Shown: piece after piece, positions 60,701 through 64,000 of the stretch
How the letters are laid out: every line of letters starts with the position of its first letter
Position numbering within the stretch: position 1 is the stretch's first letter
DNA from: Begonia masoniana
Lineage: Eukaryota; Streptophyta; Magnoliopsida; Cucurbitales; Begoniaceae
DNA length: 64,000 bases
Direction: 5' to 3'
Assembly: GCA_022432975.1 (NCBI GenBank)
Contig: CM039508.1
Span: 32,134,433-32,198,432, forward strand
Translations under genes and position numbers: made by a program
The notes under the pieces: model-generated
Databases searched by the model: none
Seen by the model: the letters and a program-made list of their open reading frames with translations, nothing else
Told to the model about the DNA's origin: nothing

Positions 60701-63700
60701 TTAAAAAAGAATTAAGGCTTAAGTTGAACAGACCCCCAAAGTTCAATGTTTAATTTGTATTTTACCCTGAAAATAAAATAAATTTAAAATTACATAAACT
60801 TTAAATGAAAATGGTGAATAAGGTCTTGTTGTCTTGAATGTCTTTATTTGACGGCTTTTCGACATAGCAAATGAACTCTAAATTTACGATTAACTTTATT
60901 CTAGAAAGCTTAAGATGTTGCTTTTAAACTTTGTACATATCAGTTTCTCATTTGAAATCGGTAAGAATGCTAAAATTACCAAATACTATTCAAAGGTCAG
61001 AATTTCATAAAAGCTTAAATGACTCCTAAATCTTAAAAACTTGTGTTGAATTGTTTAGGTGGTTTAAATGCTTGTTCCATTGATATTATTTCCAAATATG
61101 ATCTTCATGCCCTTAATAACTTGTGCTTCTATTTGTACATTTGTGATGGAAAATTAACGATGGTAATTTAAGTATTATAATTATGTTATTTTATTATAAA
61201 TTGAAGAATGAGAGTGGGTTAGGGTATCATAGAATATTGTCTAAGCAAGATACTCTCAAGAGGAGTCTATTTTTGGAGCTTCGCTTGTGGTATTTTTCGG
61301 CCGGTGTTTCGCCAGACCTGTGGCTTTTCTATTTCCCGTTTGCATGTATTTTGGTCGTTTTATTTCAATGGAACTGTTCAATGTTCATCAATGGTATCAA
61401 AGTCAGGTTAGCGGCATCTCACACTCAGAAACTTCAAGTGATCAAGTGATTGAATGTTCTTGAATAGCTTTTTCATTAATGAGTATGAGATCACCCCTAT
61501 GCAATAAGCCTTGTTTACCTGAAAAATGTATACATAAACAAACATTAGACACCCCCTTTAACCTTGGACCAAATGATTGGATCGGTTGGCACATCATCAT
61601 CATGAAGTTCTTTCCCCATACCCTTGGACCAAATGATTGGATCGGTTGGCACATCATCATCATGAAGTTCTTTCCCCAAATCCGAGTAATCTTTAAGAAT
61701 CTTCCTTCCTCAAATCCGAGTAATCTTTAAGAATCTTCCTAGCAAGGAATACTAGTTCATTTCCTCTCCCTTCATCTAGAAGGGTCTGGTTTAGCCATCC
61801 CTTTCTCTGTTAGACTCAACACAATTTAGACCAAGGGTCTGGTTTAGCCATCACTTTCTTGGGGGGCAAGTTGTCAAGCTCCAACTTATCATATGGATTG
61901 ATAATTCGACACTTTTGTGTTGTTATGGACTTTGACTTCACTTATCATATGGATTGATAATTCAACACTTTATTCATTATATTCTTCTCTCTTTTGTGTT
62001 TTTATGGACTTTGAATTCACTTATCATATGGATTGATAATTCAACACTTTATCCATTATATTCTTCTCTCTCTTGTGTTGTTATGGACTTTGAATTCACT
62101 TGTCATATAGATTGATAATTCAACATTTTATTCATTATCTTCTTCTCTCTTTTGTGTTGTTATGGACTTCAAATTCACCATAAGAAGCAACCCATAATGG
62201 GCATTAATAATCTCTTTTTCAAATTGTTTTTCTTCTTTCAAGGGTTGTTCTTCAACTTTCCTTTCAATCTTTACGTCAAACGAAGCGGGGCCATGATGTT
62301 TGAGTTTTTGATGCTATATCCTTGTGGATGGGTTTGTTGGTAATAATTGTCCGATACAAAACTTAAGGATCACCAAGACCATGAGTTAGATGCGGAGATT
62401 GAAAGGCAAATCAGTATTTTTTTTAGGGCAAATCCTTCTTAACTCTGCACGTTGATGTGACAATGGACCCATTCATTTAGCCCACAATAAAAAGAGTTAC
62501 TATATTTCTCTCAATTTTTCAGGTAAAAAGGACTTAATGCTTGAGGCTGATCTCCCAATCGCTTTACTAAAGAAGTTATCTAAGAACCTACAATCACTTT
62601 GATCACTTCGAGTTTTTAAGTTTGAGATCCCAACATCAACATAAAAAACATTGTTAAGAAAATGTTGTTATGGACCAAATGAGCTGCCCAACATTGTTGA
62701 ACTGATCTCAAATTAAAAAACGACGTGAATGTGAGTTTCATTGTGACCTTTACAAACAAGAAACATCTTGGGCATAGCAGAATGTGCAAATTGTTGCATT
62801 GCATTTTTAGCAGAGCATAAGTTTCCCTCAGCCAACTACACTCTTGAACCTTGGCAGGAATTCCTTTCTTTCAAATAAAATCATAACTAGAGAATTGTGG
62901 GGACTGAGCAAGTGAGATTTAGAAACAAAAATTTTGCTAAAAACATATTCAAGGAAGAGGACAGCCAATTGTGAGTCTCTGATCCACTACGTATACAAAT
63001 AGTGTGCCGAACACATTTTTATAAAGTTTTAAAAGAAAGCATTAGAAAAGCAATGTCTTCAATGATTTTAACATTATCAAATAATGTAACTTCAATAGAG
63101 ATATGAAGTAGTTTTGACAGCCCAATGTGTTATAAATAAAATAGCGTGTTGAAAATGAATGAAATAATTCACATAATGAAGAAAAAAAATCATAATCTAC
63201 AGTTTCTTCCTTTGTATCTTTTTCTGCATAAATTGCAGATTGTAACCTTACTTAAACAGTGCCTGTCACGGAAAGCTGTATTCTTTCCTTATTTTTTCAG
63301 TTTAGACATTGGCATATTTTTTCGTAGATAAGGAGCATTTATTTTCTTCCCTAGTTTAGATTAGTTCTACTTTCAACAATATTCTTTGCATATCTTTGCG
63401 TAAACTGCATTAAGAATATTAATGAAGCTGTGAATTTTTTCACACAGTGCCCTCTCAACATTTATGGCCTAAAAGTAAACTTTAAAGAAGCAAATGCATA
63501 TTATGTAAGACTTTCTAGAAACATTCATCCACTTGCAATTTCTAGAACTGACACTAACTTGGAAGTGTGATACCATAAACAAGAGACAATCATAATTCTA
63601 CTGACGCTAATTCATTAAGAAACAATAGTGTAGTCATTTTCACATACTTGGGGCCTGCGGTCATTGTAGGACAATTATCAGGAGTACAAAACTCTGTCAG

Positions 63701-64000
63701 AGTACCATACAACAAATTCACCTGGTTGAAGAAATCGACAGCTGAAATGAACTTAAAACATCAGCAAAATTTCAGAAATTCATTTATACATGGCATAAAC
63801 TTTTTAAATCAACTAAAACCAAAAAGAAAAACCTATTTTAGCATTAAAACTGAAAGGGATTACATTACTCTCAAAGTTATTGCGATATAAATCAATGTTA
63901 CATCTTTGAACATTTGAGATATTGCTAAGATGTAAAAGAGAAGAAGAAAAGACGAAAAAAATGAAAGTAAGGAAATGAGTTACTGTTCACCGCCAGCCAT
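54776..64000 (-). CDS. MOB1: MOB1-like kinase activator (Mob1/phocein family), 5' end outside window
   Basis: Spliced gene on the minus strand. Exons in transcript order are 63984-64000 (partial), 63648-63741, 55640-55773, 55394-55557 and 54776-54850 (stop TGA at 54776-54778). All introns obey GT..AG and the phases join: [58 protein letters not shown]. About 160 residues are visible of the usual 215; the first 55 or so lie beyond 64000. The zinc ligands of the fold are present (CTPDNC and HIYHSHF). MOB1 proteins bind and activate NDR/LATS-type AGC kinases downstream of Hippo/STE20-like kinases; in plants they act in growth, cell division and pollen development. Two substitutions in conserved places (KYMW for the usual EYRW; N for C after FILFT) and the tail EPIVVTY suggest a diverged paralogue. 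The 7.9-kb third visible intron is full of transposon debris. Splice junctions are read by eye; the family call is firm. Confidence 0.95.
56468..56584. repeat. 39-bp tandem repeat, three copies, in MOB1 intron
   Basis: The unit GGACTCTAAGTAATGATATG plus TTTTATAAAAACATGCAAT starts at 56468, 56507 and 56546; one base differs in the middle copy. Confidence 0.93.
56900..58300. other. MOB1 intron sequence without recognised genes
   Basis: AT-rich. A 90-codon minus frame (57736-58008) shows no domain I know. Confidence 0.4.
58309..58660 (-). pseudogene. Ty3/Gypsy RT end and RNase H fragment
   Basis: Minus-strand frames contain [20 protein letters not shown], then [10 protein letters not shown], and after a frameshift [11 protein letters not shown], then [15 protein letters not shown]. 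This is the RT-RNase H junction of Gypsy pol (LALPDF...F.ETDASGYGIGAVL...PIAYFSK.L). Divergence and stops indicate an old insertion. It lies in the MOB1 intron on the same strand as MOB1. No LTR was found next to it. Confidence 0.85.
59098..59393 (+). repeat. Left terminal inverted repeat of the Pack-MULE-like element
   Basis: Matches 60055-60775 inverted. The clearest block is 59283-59313 (ACACATGTGCGGTCGCCCGC then AATTTGACAGC), the inverse of 60131-60161 with a few mismatches. Within it, GCGGTCGCCCGC-type near-palindromes recur (59291, 59354, 59376). Confidence 0.88.
59510..60010 (+). pseudogene. Captured SMXL-type (SMAX1-like) N-terminal gene fragment
   Basis: The plus-strand frame from 59510 reads [12 protein letters not shown], then [13 protein letters not shown], which resembles the first Clp-N repeat of SMXL proteins (GFLRRAC...HPL.C.ALEL.F.VAL). 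After a frameshift, the frame of 59481-60029 reads [19 protein letters not shown], then [17 protein letters not shown] and [13 protein letters not shown]. These blocks are hallmarks of the SMAX1/SMXL double Clp-N region, nearest by eye to the SMXL4/5 clade. SMXL proteins are ClpB-like nuclear repressors in strigolactone and karrikin signalling and phloem formation. Only about 165 codons of an approximately 1000-residue protein are here, so it is a pseudogene. It is antisense to MOB1. Confidence 0.8.
60055..60775 (-). repeat. Right terminal inverted repeat of the Pack-MULE-like element, with insertion
   Basis: The inverse of the left TIR, interrupted by about 420 bp at 60275-60690. That segment has a run of T at one end and of A at the other (60267-60284 and 60646-60657). 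Confidence 0.8.
61562..61680. repeat. 60-bp tandem duplication in MOB1 intron
   Basis: CCTTGGACCAAATGATTGG, then ATCGGTTGGCACATCATC and ATCATGAAGTTCTTTCCCC, occurs twice in tandem with one difference. A second small duplication follows (CTCAAATCCGAGTAATCTTT, about 61675-61740). Confidence 0.93.
61875..62175. repeat. 79-bp tandem repeat, four copies, in MOB1 intron
   Basis: The unit has CTTATCATATGGATTGATAA, TTCAACACTTTATTCATTAT, TCTTCTCTCTTTTGTGTTG and TTATGGACTTTGAATTCA. The first copy lacks the middle; the next three are full length with a few changes. Confidence 0.93.
62180..63640. other. MOB1 intron, 5' part
   Basis: AT-rich intron sequence up to the donor site at 63647. No further element or gene seen. 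Confidence 0.4.

Larger units (their letters stand above)
59098..60775. mobile_element. Long-TIR DNA element carrying host gene fragment (Pack-MULE-like)
   Basis: The two ends are long inverted repeats. The left (59098-59393) begins GGATAAAATACAAACTAAAC; the right, read inverted from 60775, begins GGGTAAAATACAAATTAAAC, and similarity continues inward to about 60055. Between the TIRs is a SMXL-like gene fragment. The flanking 9-mers TTAAAACAA and TGAAAATAA agree at 7 of 9, compatible with a decayed 9-bp TSD of the Mutator type. The right TIR has about 420 extra bp (around 60275-60690). No transposase is present, so the element is non-autonomous. It sits in the MOB1 intron. Confidence 0.78.

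Overview
This window is nuclear DNA from a flowering plant, most likely a dicot. It is AT-rich, has no operons, contains plant-type Ty3/Gypsy and Ty1/Copia retrotransposons primed by initiator Met-tRNA, and carries one spliced host gene: a MOB1-family (Hippo-pathway adaptor) gene on the minus strand at 54776 to beyond 64000. Most of the rest is retrotransposon DNA. I resolved it into a nested stack by matching LTR ends (TG..CA) and 5-bp target-site duplications (TSDs).

Layout. 1-4416 is a patchwork of old fragments: a Gypsy gag piece, a Gypsy protease piece, a neprosin-domain exon piece and a Copia gag piece. A solo LTR lies in it (867-3378, TSD GTTGC). 4417-21922 is a large LTR element with a non-coding interior (LARD-like). 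Inside it is a solo Gypsy LTR (6002-17395, TSD GTTTG), and inside that is a complete chromovirus, Gy-A (7148-16360, TSD CTTCT). At the end of the LARD's right LTR sits a Copia-type solo LTR (21923-37089, TSD CATCA). That LTR was itself entered by a complete chromovirus, Gy-B (21971-32818, TSD TTGTG), and by another Gypsy-type insertion now reduced to a solo LTR (34013-36686, TSD ACCTC). Gy-B's LTRs hold a 61-bp tandem array with 29 copies in one LTR and 10 in the other.

37190-39379 holds a decayed hAT DNA transposon. 40026-44457 is a short-LTR Copia element (TSD GACAG). 44703-53261 is a Gypsy-type element, Gy-C (TSD ATGAA), that keeps gag and protease but shows no RT or integrase. In that place it has an unrecognised ORF built on a duplicated 45-residue module. 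Its right LTR is split by a solo LTR (50638-53049, TSD AATAA).

From 54776 to the end is MOB1: four complete exons, part of a fifth, and a 7.9-kb intron. The intron contains a Gypsy RNase H fragment, tandem repeats and a long-TIR element (about 59098-60775) that has captured part of a SMXL-type (SMAX1-like, ClpR/Clp-N) gene, in the manner of a Pack-MULE.

None of the retrotransposon coding regions is intact. Most of their stop codons are C-to-T or G-to-A transitions, as expected of methylated, silenced DNA. The only gene that looks functional is MOB1.
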